Assembly (NCBI RefSeq): GCF_026314295.1
Contig: NZ_CP111108.1
Location: 496,001-560,000, forward strand
Reading direction: 5' to 3'
Length of the DNA stretch: 64,000 bases
Source: Caproicibacterium sp. BJN0003
GTDB lineage: Bacteria > Bacillota > Clostridia > Oscillospirales > Acutalibacteraceae
This document shows positions 8,091 to 15,211 of the stretch, piece by piece; positions within the stretch are counted from its first letter, which is position 1; each line of letters opens with the position of its first letter. Position numbers and translations under genes: made by a program. The notes beneath the pieces were generated by a model that was not told the origin of the DNA, made no database searches, and saw nothing but the letters and a program-made list of their open reading frames with translations.

Positions 8091-8527
8091 GAAGCTGCCT
8101 CCTTAGGAAAATATTTTTTTGTTTCCAAAGAACAGAGAGACGTGCTTTCTGAATGAACGGAAATCTGAGCGGTTTTCATAATACCGGTTTCGTTTTGCTC
8201 CTCGTTTAGAGAGGCAGTGAGCTGATAAGCGTCGGAGTCGGAAGAAGTGGGCTGCATATCTTTGTCTAACGGGATTACGATTTGGTTTTGCAGAATAGAA
8301 GCATTTGGATATTGTTCTTTGATCAGCTCATCAAAATCTTCATTAGAACGAAATAAATCAGCAACCGATTGTGCACAGTTCATGGCCTTCGTTTTAAGCA
8401 CGGAATTTTCACTCATCGTTTTTGCATGAACAAACAGCTGCAGCGCAATGGCACAGAATAAGGAAAAAAACAAAACGGAAATGGAAATTTCGATCAGCAG
8501 ACCTACTGATTTTGAGTGGCTTTTCAT
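8087..8527 (-). CDS. Putative minor pilin-like membrane protein, degenerate prepilin signal
   Basis: 146 residues with a short basic N-terminus and a hydrophobic helix beginning VGLLIEISISVLFF. This resembles the class III signal GFTLIELL with Glu at +5, but the residue before the cleavage point would be Val instead of Gly or Ala, so processing by a prepilin peptidase is doubtful. The rest is a soluble domain with two cysteines near its end. It overlaps both neighbours by 4 bp, so it is tightly coupled within the pilT-gspF operon. The pseudopilin role is an inference from topology and context. Confidence 0.68.
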   Translation of the reverse strand: MKSHSKSVGLLIEISISVLFFSLFCAIALQLFVHAKTMSENSVLKTKAMNCAQSVADLFRSNEDFDELIKEQYPNASILQNQIVIPLDKDMQPTSSDSDAYQLTASLNEEQNETGIMKTAQISVHSESTSLCSLETKKYFPKEAAS

Positions 8528-9003
8528 CTGCTAAGAGCCTCCTTCCCAAGATAGACAGTACGCGTATCTTGTTTTCCATCTGTTCCGGTGATGGAAAACG
8601 AAAGAAGGTCAGAAGCAATCCAATGAACGGAAAAATCGGAAGCTTCTACAATCTTTTCAGAGTCGATTGGTTCGCTTCCGGAAAGAACGGTACTTTCCCA
8701 AAGAGTATTGTCAGAAAAATAAATATCCGTTTCATAAGTGCTGCCGTTTTCATTTTCAGTAAGAAGGATGGTGTGATTGTCCTTTAGAGAGATAGCTCCT
8801 TCAGTTCCACGCAGACGGTTTGCAAGATAGGAGGCACCTGTACGACTTTGATAGGCAAGGTCGGTGTCTTTCTGAATCTTCAGATAAGTCTTCAGACCCA
8901 AAACCGTCACAATAATCGTGCAGACTGCAAAAAGGCAAACGAGAAGAAACGGGATCAAAAGTCGTGGAATCGGATGTTCCTTTTCGGTTATAAAATGCTG
9001 CAT
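8524..9003 (-). CDS. Single-pass membrane protein, DUF4860-like, in pilus-like operon
   Basis: 159 residues: a hydrophobic helix at about 14-37, then SRTGASYLANRLR and a beta-rich extracellular domain ending in TVYLGKEALSR. The arrangement recalls the DUF4860 family of clostridial proteins found beside GspF and PilT genes. That assignment is from memory of the family pattern and needs a profile search. It overlaps the next gene by 4 bp. No prepilin motif is evident. Confidence 0.65.
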   Translation of the reverse strand: MQHFITEKEHPIPRLLIPFLLVCLFAVCTIIVTVLGLKTYLKIQKDTDLAYQSRTGASYLANRLRGTEGAISLKDNHTILLTENENGSTYETDIYFSDNTLWESTVLSGSEPIDSEKIVEASDFSVHWIASDLLSFSITGTDGKQDTRTVYLGKEALSR

Positions 9004-9042
9004 AGGTACCTCCTTTCTGTTGATTAATCCTATTTAAAAGAT

Positions 9043-9360
9043 TTAGGTAGAGCGCGGGATTAGGTGAACTTCCGGCATTAAATTGGTGGAAAATATGCGG
9101 TAGTCCACTAGGTATTTTTTATGGTCAATATACAATCCGTAATTTTGTTCCAAATAATCTGTGCTGGAAGGATAGCAGCCTTCCACCGCATAGCAGGTCA
9201 TCAAGGCCTGATTGACGGCAGTTTGTGCTGCTTGTTGAGATTGCGTTTCCAGAGATTTAGAAAGAGCGCCGGTATGATGAAAGAGCAACGCAAAAAGAAT
9301 TCCCAACAGACAGATGGTCAAAAATAGAGCTTTTAATCCGCCGGAAGAGCGTTTTTTCAT
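9043..9360 (-). CDS. Small pseudopilin-like membrane protein of the pilus-like operon
   Basis: 105 residues with a basic start (KKRSSGG), one transmembrane helix at about 9-28, and a short extracellular domain. The domain contains CYAVEGCYPSSTDYLEQNYG, which resembles the conserved first part of GspG-type pseudopilin domains where processing of the chain from Y-P to Y-G is maintained. Two cysteines in that loop could form a disulfide. It lies between gspF (19 bp away) and the DUF4860-like gene. It lacks the canonical +5 Glu, so it is pseudopilin-like rather than a certain pseudopilin. Confidence 0.66.
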   Translation of the reverse strand: MKKRSSGGLKALFLTICLLGILFALLFHHTGALSKSLETQSQQAAQTAVNQALMTCYAVEGCYPSSTDYLEQNYGLYIDHKKYLVDYRIFSTNLMPEVHLIPRST

Positions 9361-9378
9361 CTGAAAACCACCCCTTTT

Positions 9379-10425
9379 TTAGCCCATAGAAGACAGAATA
9401 CCGATTAACGGCAACATAATGCAAAGAAGAATGATACCGATTATTACTGAAAGCACCGCAACTAGAATGGGCTCAATCAAACCCATTGTATTTTCGAGGG
9501 ATTCCATGGAATCCTCCATAATCTCTTCGGAAAGCTTTTTTAATGCTTGGTCGGTTGCGCCGGCTTTCGCGGAAGTTAGGAGAATACTGGTATGAAATGA
9601 GCTGAAAATTTGATTTTTTGCCAAAGCCTCTGCAATAGAAGTTCCATTTTTAAAATCTTTTTTGCAGTTGATCAGTCTATCATCCAGAATTTCATTTTGA
9701 ATAACACTGGAGGAAAGGTCCAGAGCACGTTCAGGGTCCATGCCGCTTTGCAGCAGCATCGAGAGTGCGGAAGAAAACTGCGAAACTAAAAATCCAGAAA
9801 TGATTTTTTTGACTTTTGAAATCTTAGCAATCATATGAAGCACCTGCTTTCTTCCTCCGGGGGACAGCGTCATAAGCGCACAGATTCCTAGGAAAAGAAG
9901 CAGAATCAAAGAGAGAATCATCGCAGCTTTTCCAATGATCAATGCAGCCAAAATCATAGAATTTTGCTCCATGTAAACGCCTAACTGTGCATAGACGTTC
10001 TTAAAAATAGGAAGAATTTTAATAACCAGAAATGCAATCACAGCACTTACTATGCAGATTAAAATTACAGGGTTTAAAATGGAATGCTTGATTTGTGCAG
10101 TAATGGTATTTTTTTGTTCGTAATAATCTGCAAGAGATTCACAAACTGTTTGTAATCGCCCGGAAGTTTCTCCGATTTTTACCATCTGTATCGCATATTG
10201 AGGGAAAAGGCCAATTTTCTGCATAGCAAAATGCAGCTGAAAAGTTGTTTGAATTTCTGCGTTGAGCTTGGAGAGGATTTCTTTTAGGCTGTCGTCTTTG
10301 GAATCCTCCAACATTAGGGAGAGGCAATTCTGAATTGGAATTCCCGCTTTTAGCAGAACCCCCAGACTGTTAAAAAAGAGAGAAAGCAGAGTAGGGGAAA
10401 GTTCTTTTTGTTTATGAGCGCGCAT
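9379..10425 (-). CDS. Type II secretion/type IV pilus inner-membrane platform protein (GspF/PilC)
   Basis: 348-residue GspF/PilC family protein with the two tandem cytoplasmic GspF domains (about 10-130 and 205-325), each followed by membrane helices, and a C-terminal helix. KIGETSGRL and SAKAGATDQAL are the paired conserved signatures. It is somewhat shorter than the roughly 400 residues usual for the family, because the N-terminal cytoplasmic extension is missing. The start at 10425 has AGGAGGG just upstream; the longer frame reaching 10572 would overlap the preceding gene without a ribosome site. It forms the membrane platform on which the operon's ATPase should act. Confidence 0.9.
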   Translation of the reverse strand: MRAHKQKELSPTLLSLFFNSLGVLLKAGIPIQNCLSLMLEDSKDDSLKEILSKLNAEIQTTFQLHFAMQKIGLFPQYAIQMVKIGETSGRLQTVCESLADYYEQKNTITAQIKHSILNPVILICIVSAVIAFLVIKILPIFKNVYAQLGVYMEQNSMILAALIIGKAAMILSLILLLFLGICALMTLSPGGRKQVLHMIAKISKVKKIISGFLVSQFSSALSMLLQSGMDPERALDLSSSVIQNEILDDRLINCKKDFKNGTSIAEALAKNQIFSSFHTSILLTSAKAGATDQALKKLSEEIMEDSMESLENTMGLIEPILVAVLSVIIGIILLCIMLPLIGILSSMG

Positions 10426-10469
10426 GAAATCCCTCCTAGTGTATCGTATATTAAAAATTATTTTAAGAG

Positions 10470-11459
10470 TCAATAAATATAGCGATTTGTATAGTGAGAA
10501 CCGTCTCCGATAAAAGTTGACAGGGAGCTGTTGCTCATGCTGGCTGCAAAGGTGGGGTCGATCCGGTTCCATTCATTGGGATCCGCTTCGAATTTTACCG
10601 AAATCCATCCGGCGTTTTGCAGATAAACCATATCCCATGCGTGGTAAAGATCGTTTTCTCCTACATAGCCAAAAATCATTTTGGTAGGAATTCCGTTTGA
10701 GCGCAACATCACGGCTGCAAGAGAAGCATAATCATAGCAGATTCCTTTTTGACTGCTGAGCGTCTCATCCGGATTCGGAATATAGATCATTTTTAGAGAA
10801 GCAGCCTTTTCTTTATCGTAAGAGATATGGTCTTTGATATAATTATATATTTTTGATAGAACCTCCGCATCTGAATGACAATCAGAGGAGAGCTCGTACG
10901 CTTTCTGCACAGCGGTACTATCGCTGGAGAAGGGAATATATTGAGTGGAAACCAAAAACGGAGAAAATTCATCTTTGAGTTCTACGGAAAAGGAACTGGT
11001 TAGAATTGCAGCATAACGGTCATCTGCAATCTGCTGAAAAATGGTCGCTTCGTAAGTTCCGTTTCCGAGAGAAAGCGGAAATGCATCTGTTTTTCCATAG
11101 ACCAAATCATAGTAATACGTTTGATCGTCTTTTACGACGCGCAATTTAGCCCGCTTTGTCTGATCACCAGAATAGGAGGCCAAAAAATATCCCTGCGAGA
11201 TATTTCCAATATCTAAGGCGGCATTGTTTTCTTGAATTACCTGATTCGTTGCAGAAACTTTTGGAAGATTCTGAATCGGAAAGGAAGTGGCTCCGACTAT
11301 AGTTGAAGCAGGAGAATTTTTTGCATTGAGATTTGAGGAATCTCCACAGCTGCAAAAAAAGATAGTACAGAAAAAGAGGAGACAAATCATTTTAAGAACA
11401 AAATGATAAGAAGATATTTTAAATAAATGGCTCGGTTTGCTTTGTTTGAAGTGAGTCAT
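10470..11459 (-). CDS. Transglutaminase-like cysteine protease-fold lipoprotein, first gene of the pilus-like operon
   Basis: 329 residues. An N-terminal hydrophobic stretch at about 22-36 ends in CSCG, a plausible lipoprotein signal. A transglutaminase-core domain follows with the full triad: Cys241 in KGICYDYASL, His273 in YHAWDMVY and Asp301 in RIDPTF. Such domains act as peptidases or amide-bond-forming enzymes on the cell surface. Its stop is 44 bp from gspF on the same strand, so it likely belongs to the same transcript. The best Shine-Dalgarno sequence (GGGGAGGAGGG) lies about 30 bp before the ATG, with an in-frame ATT at ideal spacing, so the true start may be a rare ATT codon. Confidence 0.82.
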   Translation of the reverse strand: MTHFKQSKPSHLFKISSYHFVLKMICLLFFCTIFFCSCGDSSNLNAKNSPASTIVGATSFPIQNLPKVSATNQVIQENNAALDIGNISQGYFLASYSGDQTKRAKLRVVKDDQTYYYDLVYGKTDAFPLSLGNGTYEATIFQQIADDRYAAILTSSFSVELKDEFSPFLVSTQYIPFSSDSTAVQKAYELSSDCHSDAEVLSKIYNYIKDHISYDKEKAASLKMIYIPNPDETLSSQKGICYDYASLAAVMLRSNGIPTKMIFGYVGENDLYHAWDMVYLQNAGWISVKFEADPNEWNRIDPTFAASMSNSSLSTFIGDGSHYTNRYIY

Positions 11460-11778
11460 ATCTTTTCGAGATTTAATGAATAGCCCTCCTCCCCAGAACA
11501 GTCAAAAATAGAAAATGATGGCTGCTTCCATGTGGCATGGCAATTTAATCATTATAAATTCCTTTTTTATGATAGCATATTCAATCATAAAGTAAAGTTT
11601 TACCATTCATCTATTCAAAAATCTTCAGGCCTAAATAAATTGATTCCGTGGGCGGGTTTAAAATTAAGATTTTATAAAAGGCAGTTGCCTTTTAGTTAAG
11701 GCTAATTTGTTGCTGTTTATAAAACAATAATAATTATTATTTCTTTGATTAAACTAAACAAATTTAAAAATATTTTAG
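11460..11778. other. Intergenic region between the pilus-like operon and the diguanylate cyclase gene
   Basis: About 320 bp without a gene. It holds the leader of the minus-strand operon, including its strong GGGGAGGAGGG site near 11490. An inverted repeat AAAAGGCA/TGCCTTTT lies near 11680 with only 2 bp between arms and no U-run. I looked for a c-di-GMP aptamer here and saw none. Confidence 0.4.
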
Positions 11779-11810
11779 TTGAAATTAAGTATAATTTATG
11801 CTATTATAAT
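11779..11810 (+). promoter_or_regulatory. Promoter of the diguanylate cyclase gene
   Basis: TTGAAA, 17 bp, TATTAT, with an overlapping TATAAT 3 bp further on, in an AT-rich context about 90 bp before the start codon. Confidence 0.55.
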
Positions 11811-11896
11811 TAATAGAAACGAAAAAGCTTTTATGCGTTTTAATTTTAGAATTTTGAATTATAACAACAGAGTTGTTTAATCCTATGGGGGTGATC

Positions 11897-13471
11897 ATGC
11901 TTATGAATGGATTACATTTAACGGTATATATTTTTAGTGATTCCTTAGAATTGGAATCTTGCTTGCGGAAGGTGCCATTGGAAAAAGATGTTACCTGCGG
12001 ATTTCTAACATGTCAAAAAATTTCCGAGATTAATTTTAATGAGGGGATGAGTCTTATTATTATTGATCGGGTATCTCTACTATCGGAAATTCGTGCTTTT
12101 AAACAAAAAAATGTTACTTCGATTTTTTATGGGCAAGAAAAAGAATTATTACAACTTAATGAAGAAACGTTGTTTTTAGTAGACGGAATCTGGGAAAAAT
12201 CATCTTCTGAAAAGATGCTTCAGTTTTATTTTGTCAACCGGATCAAAGAGACACGATATAAATATGACGCGTGGCTGTATCAGAACCTCCTGACGGTAAC
12301 GATTGATAGCATGCCGGAAATGGTTTGGTATAAAAATATTGCCGGTACCCATATGATTGTAAACTCCCAGTTCTGCAAGACCGTACATAAGACAAAAGAA
12401 CAGATTAAGGGGAAAGGACACTGCTATATCTGGGATCTTCCGCCGGAAGAGTACAAAACTGGGGAATATGCTTGTCAGAAGTCTGATAATGCCGTGATGC
12501 AAAAAAGGCAGACATGTATTTCTGAAGAAGCTGTTAAAACAAAGGACGGATTAAAACAGCTTCGTACTTTTAAATCGCCATTGTTTGATATTGACGGCTC
12601 TATCATGGGAACTGTTGGAGTTGCACACGATATGACCGACTTTAGCAATATTGGAGTGGAACTGGAAATCTTAATTGAGAATTTTCCATTTCCGCTTGCA
12701 ATCTGTGATAAGCAATGGAATGTTGTCCGAACCAACCAGAATTTTAAAGCTGTATTTGGGGCTTCAGATTCTGTGTTGGATTATAAAGTGTGGAAAACTT
12801 CAACATTTCAGAATGTTTATTTAAAAAAGCGTGATCATAAAAAAACAAAAGTGGAAGAGGTCGTTTTTCAGCGTGAAAATCAGCGTTTGATTTTTGAATT
12901 GATTGAACGGGAGATTATAGATGCATTTGGCTATGTATCTGGATATTATTGCCTTTTTACCGATATTACGGTAGAGCGTTCTTACGAAAACAAAATTATA
13001 AAGCTGGCTAATACGGATCCTTTGACGCAGGTTTATAATCGCCGTTATTTTTATAATTATATGAAAGATCATTATGGAGAACCAATGACACTTTTTTATA
13101 TGGATCTGGATCATTTTAAATTGATTAACGATACTTATGGCCATCAGTATGGCGATTATGTGCTCTCTGTTACTGCAAAGCAGATTCAAAAAGTATTTCC
13201 GGATGGGCTGGTTGCACGTATGGGCGGAGATGAATTTATAGCTGTTCTTTGTGGCGAATATGATATTTCTGAAATGAATCGGCGGGCACGCCAGTTAGCG
13301 AAAATTGAAAGAAATGCGTTTTATAAGAACATTGTTTCAGACGAAAAGTTCCGCAAAAATATTACAATCAGTATTGGAATTGCGCAGACAGATGGGACGA
13401 ATAAGAGCATTGACGCATTGATTTTAGAAAGTGATGCGCAAATGTACCATCAAAAGAGCAGTATCGAATAA
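11897..13471 (+). CDS. PAS-domain diguanylate cyclase (GGDEF)
   Basis: Makes cyclic di-GMP from two GTP. About 524 residues: an N-terminal receiver-like segment of roughly 115 residues without a clear phospho-acceptor motif, two PAS-type sensor domains (about 130-250 and 255-365), then a GGDEF domain from about 370. The active-site loop is canonical, RMGGDEF at 442-447, preceded by NRRYF and DLDHFKLIND. The inhibitory RxxD site is absent (FPDG in its place), so product inhibition at that site is unlikely. The start at 11897 follows GGGGGTGATC; the ATG at 11903 is also possible. It is monocistronic and lies beside the PilT operon. c-di-GMP often controls pili, so a link is possible but inferred. 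Confidence 0.9.
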   Translation: MLMNGLHLTVYIFSDSLELESCLRKVPLEKDVTCGFLTCQKISEINFNEGMSLIIIDRVSLLSEIRAFKQKNVTSIFYGQEKELLQLNEETLFLVDGIWEKSSSEKMLQFYFVNRIKETRYKYDAWLYQNLLTVTIDSMPEMVWYKNIAGTHMIVNSQFCKTVHKTKEQIKGKGHCYIWDLPPEEYKTGEYACQKSDNAVMQKRQTCISEEAVKTKDGLKQLRTFKSPLFDIDGSIMGTVGVAHDMTDFSNIGVELEILIENFPFPLAICDKQWNVVRTNQNFKAVFGASDSVLDYKVWKTSTFQNVYLKKRDHKKTKVEEVVFQRENQRLIFELIEREIIDAFGYVSGYYCLFTDITVERSYENKIIKLANTDPLTQVYNRRYFYNYMKDHYGEPMTLFYMDLDHFKLINDTYGHQYGDYVLSVTAKQIQKVFPDGLVARMGGDEFIAVLCGEYDISEMNRRARQLAKIERNAFYKNIVSDEKFRKNITISIGIAQTDGTNKSIDALILESDAQMYHQKSSIE

Positions 13472-13501
13472 GCATGGATTGATCAGTCTGTATCAAAGAA
13501 A

Positions 13502-13548
13502 CAAAAAGGCATGACGTTTACGAATCAGTAAGGTCATGCCTTTTTGTG
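13502..13548. terminator. Bidirectional terminator after the diguanylate cyclase gene
   Basis: AAAAAGGCATGAC pairs with GTCATGCCTTTTT around a 17-nt loop. It is shared with the convergent VOC gene. Confidence 0.88.
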
Positions 13549-13576
13549 CGATTACAAAGGTCTAAAATTTCTATTT

Positions 13577-14044
13577 TTATGCAAAACACGATTTTACATA
13601 ATCAATGGGGACATCCATACGAATAGCTGTTTCTTCAATTGAAAGTCCAGTGTTTATGAATCTCTTAACGACCATATTCATGTTCTCACCGACTTCAATG
13701 ATATGTTTATCCAAATCATAGAAACGAACGACTCGTTGGCCCCATGAATGTTCAAGGAGTGGGTGAACATATAGAATGCTTTTGATACTGTTTAATTTTT
13801 TAATAAAGCCGTCCATGTCATCCTCTTCAAAATATAACTCACAAGCATTGTTTCCAAAGACAATTTCTTTCTCTTGCTTATGAATGAAATTTCTCCAAGT
13901 ATCAACAGTCTGCAATGCGATACCGCCTGTCAGAGTGACATTTGCTCCAAAATCAGAAACAACTTCTAATCCTAAAACATCGTGGTAAAATTGCTTTGCT
14001 TTTTCCATGTCTTTTACCGCGATTAACGTGCAGGTATATTTCAT
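13577..14044 (-). CDS. VOC (glyoxalase/bleomycin resistance fold) family protein
   Basis: 155-residue vicinal-oxygen-chelate fold protein with paired beta-alpha-beta-beta-beta modules. The N-terminal half begins CTLIAVKDMEKAKQFY with LGLEVVSDFG; the second half has ELYFEE and RFYDLDKHIIEVGE. Metal-type ligands (His, Glu) could be supplied by H121-region residues and the final Glu. The last 25 residues (GLSIEETAIRMDVPIDYV) look like a small helix-turn-helix extension not found in most VOC proteins. The start at 14044 is preferred because GGAGG is 8 bp upstream; the ATG at 14050 would be too close. Substrate unknown. Confidence 0.8.
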   Translation of the reverse strand: MKYTCTLIAVKDMEKAKQFYHDVLGLEVVSDFGANVTLTGGIALQTVDTWRNFIHKQEKEIVFGNNACELYFEEDDMDGFIKKLNSIKSILYVHPLLEHSWGQRVVRFYDLDKHIIEVGENMNMVVKRFINTGLSIEETAIRMDVPIDYVKSCFA

Positions 14045-14103
14045 CCTCATATCCTCCAGCGCAGATTTTTAAATAAATTCAATATAACATAACAAACGAG
14101 ACG

Positions 14104-14146
14104 AAAAAATCCATGTGCAGGTTTAATCCCTTACACATGGATTTTT
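14104..14146 (-). terminator. Terminator downstream of tRNA-Arg
   Basis: AAAAATCCATGTG pairs with CACATGGATTTTT. It ends the minus-strand tRNA transcript 2 bp past the CCA end. Confidence 0.85.
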
Positions 14147-14147
14147 G

Positions 14148-14224
14148 TGGTGCGCCCGACTGGATTCGAACCAGCGGCCTTCCGGGTCGGAGCCGAACGC
14201 TCTATCCAACTGAGCTACGGACGC
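14148..14224 (-). tRNA. tRNA-Arg (anticodon CCG)
   Basis: A complete cloverleaf reads on the minus strand: acceptor GCGTCCG/CGGGCGC with encoded CCA, D-arm GCTC/GAGC, anticodon stem TTCGG/CCGGA with loop CTCCGAC, and T-arm CTGG-TTCGAAT-CCAG. The anticodon CCG decodes CGG. The gene is 74 nt plus CCA, followed by its own terminator. Confidence 0.96.
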
Positions 14225-14310
14225 AGATTGACAACGCTTGTTATTATATCACAGGGCTCTTTCTCTGGCAAGTTGTTTTCTTGTGAAACATGCAGAAAAA
14301 TTTTTAGTGG

Positions 14311-14340
14311 TTGACTTTTTTCGTCAAGATATAGTATACT
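14311..14340 (+). promoter_or_regulatory. Promoter of the ZTP riboswitch-pflA-pflB transcript
   Basis: TTGACT, 18 bp, TATACT, placed about 10 bp before the riboswitch. Confidence 0.7.
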
Positions 14341-14349
14341 GAAACCATA

Positions 14350-14452
14350 AAGATCATATGACTGACGGAAGTGGGAATAACCACATGGAGTATGATCGGA
14401 AAATGCCGACCGTCTGGGCGTAAATACCCGGATGATCGGTATTTTTATTTGC
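14350..14452 (+). promoter_or_regulatory. ZTP/ZMP riboswitch (pfl motif) with terminator expression platform
   Basis: The leader shows the pfl-motif core in order: P1 ATCATA/TATGAT, GACTGACGGAAGTGG, ACCAC, GGAG, then a short linker and the conserved GCCGACCGTCTGGGC pseudoknot half. The 3' part of that core (ACCGTCTGGG) can instead pair with CCC...CGGT, followed by ATTTTTATTT, giving an intrinsic terminator. Ligand binding should prevent termination, so rising ZMP/ZTP (a signal of 10-formyl-THF shortage) would turn on pyruvate formate-lyase and formate supply. The family was originally named for its association with pfl genes. Confidence 0.9.
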
Positions 14453-14481
14453 GTTTGTCCGGAAAAGGAAGGAGCAGAGAG

Positions 14482-15210
14482 ATGACGCTTGCTCGAATCC
14501 ATTCGATTGAGAGCATGGGATTAGTAGACGGCCCGGGAATTCGTGTAGTCGTGTTTATGCAGGGGTGCCGACTGCGGTGCAGATTTTGTCATAATCCGGA
14601 TACATGGGACTTATTAGGCGGCACACAAATGTCACCGCAGGAACTTTTAAAAATGCTTTTGCGCTATCGTCCATATTTTGAACGAAGCGGCGGCGGAGTG
14701 ACTTTTTCCGGCGGAGAACCTTTGATGCAGCCACAGTTTCTTGAGGAAATGCTTTTCCTTTGCAAAGAGGCGGGAATCCATACTTGTTTGGATACAGCCG
14801 GCTGCGGAATGGGGAATTATGAGGCAATTTTAAAGAATACCGATTTAATTCTTTATGATGTAAAAGAGATTACATCGGAAAAGTATCAAAGTATGACAGG
14901 TCAAAGCTGGGACGAAACAAATCGCTTTTTAAGAGCGGTACAAAAAAGCGGAACACCAGTATGGGTGCGCCATGTAGTGGTGCCGGGACTGACGGATTCG
15001 CAGGAACATTTAAAAGAACTGCGTCAATTCATTTTGGAACAGGTGCCAAATGTGAAACAGGTGGAACTTTTGCCGTACCATTTGCTGGGAGTCAGCAAAT
15101 ATGAGACGATGGGGATTCCCTATTCCTTAAACGGGGTTCCTGCTATGGATCCCAATGTATTGGAAGAAGACCAGAAAAAATATTTTCAGAACTTTTCAGG
15201 AGGAATTTAA
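14482..15210 (+). CDS. pflA: Pyruvate formate-lyase activating enzyme (radical SAM)
   Basis: 242-residue radical-SAM activase. It uses a [4Fe-4S] cluster and S-adenosylmethionine to install the glycyl radical on PFL, releasing 5'-deoxyadenosine. The cluster motif CRLRCRFC supplies Cys29, Cys33 and Cys36. The next residues HNPDTW and the FSGGEP motif (about 77-82) are typical of glycyl-radical activases. The start at 14482 has GAAGGAGCAGAG upstream; the longer frame runs through the riboswitch. The stop is 1 bp before the pflB ATG region, so the two are cotranscribed under the ZTP riboswitch. Confidence 0.95.
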   Translation: MTLARIHSIESMGLVDGPGIRVVVFMQGCRLRCRFCHNPDTWDLLGGTQMSPQELLKMLLRYRPYFERSGGGVTFSGGEPLMQPQFLEEMLFLCKEAGIHTCLDTAGCGMGNYEAILKNTDLILYDVKEITSEKYQSMTGQSWDETNRFLRAVQKSGTPVWVRHVVVPGLTDSQEHLKELRQFILEQVPNVKQVELLPYHLLGVSKYETMGIPYSLNGVPAMDPNVLEEDQKKYFQNFSGGI

Positions 15211-15211
15211 A

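Noticed and set aside
11640-11720. c-di-GMP riboswitch before the diguanylate cyclase
   Set aside because: The conserved aptamer blocks are not present; only an AT-rich palindrome without a U-run is seen.
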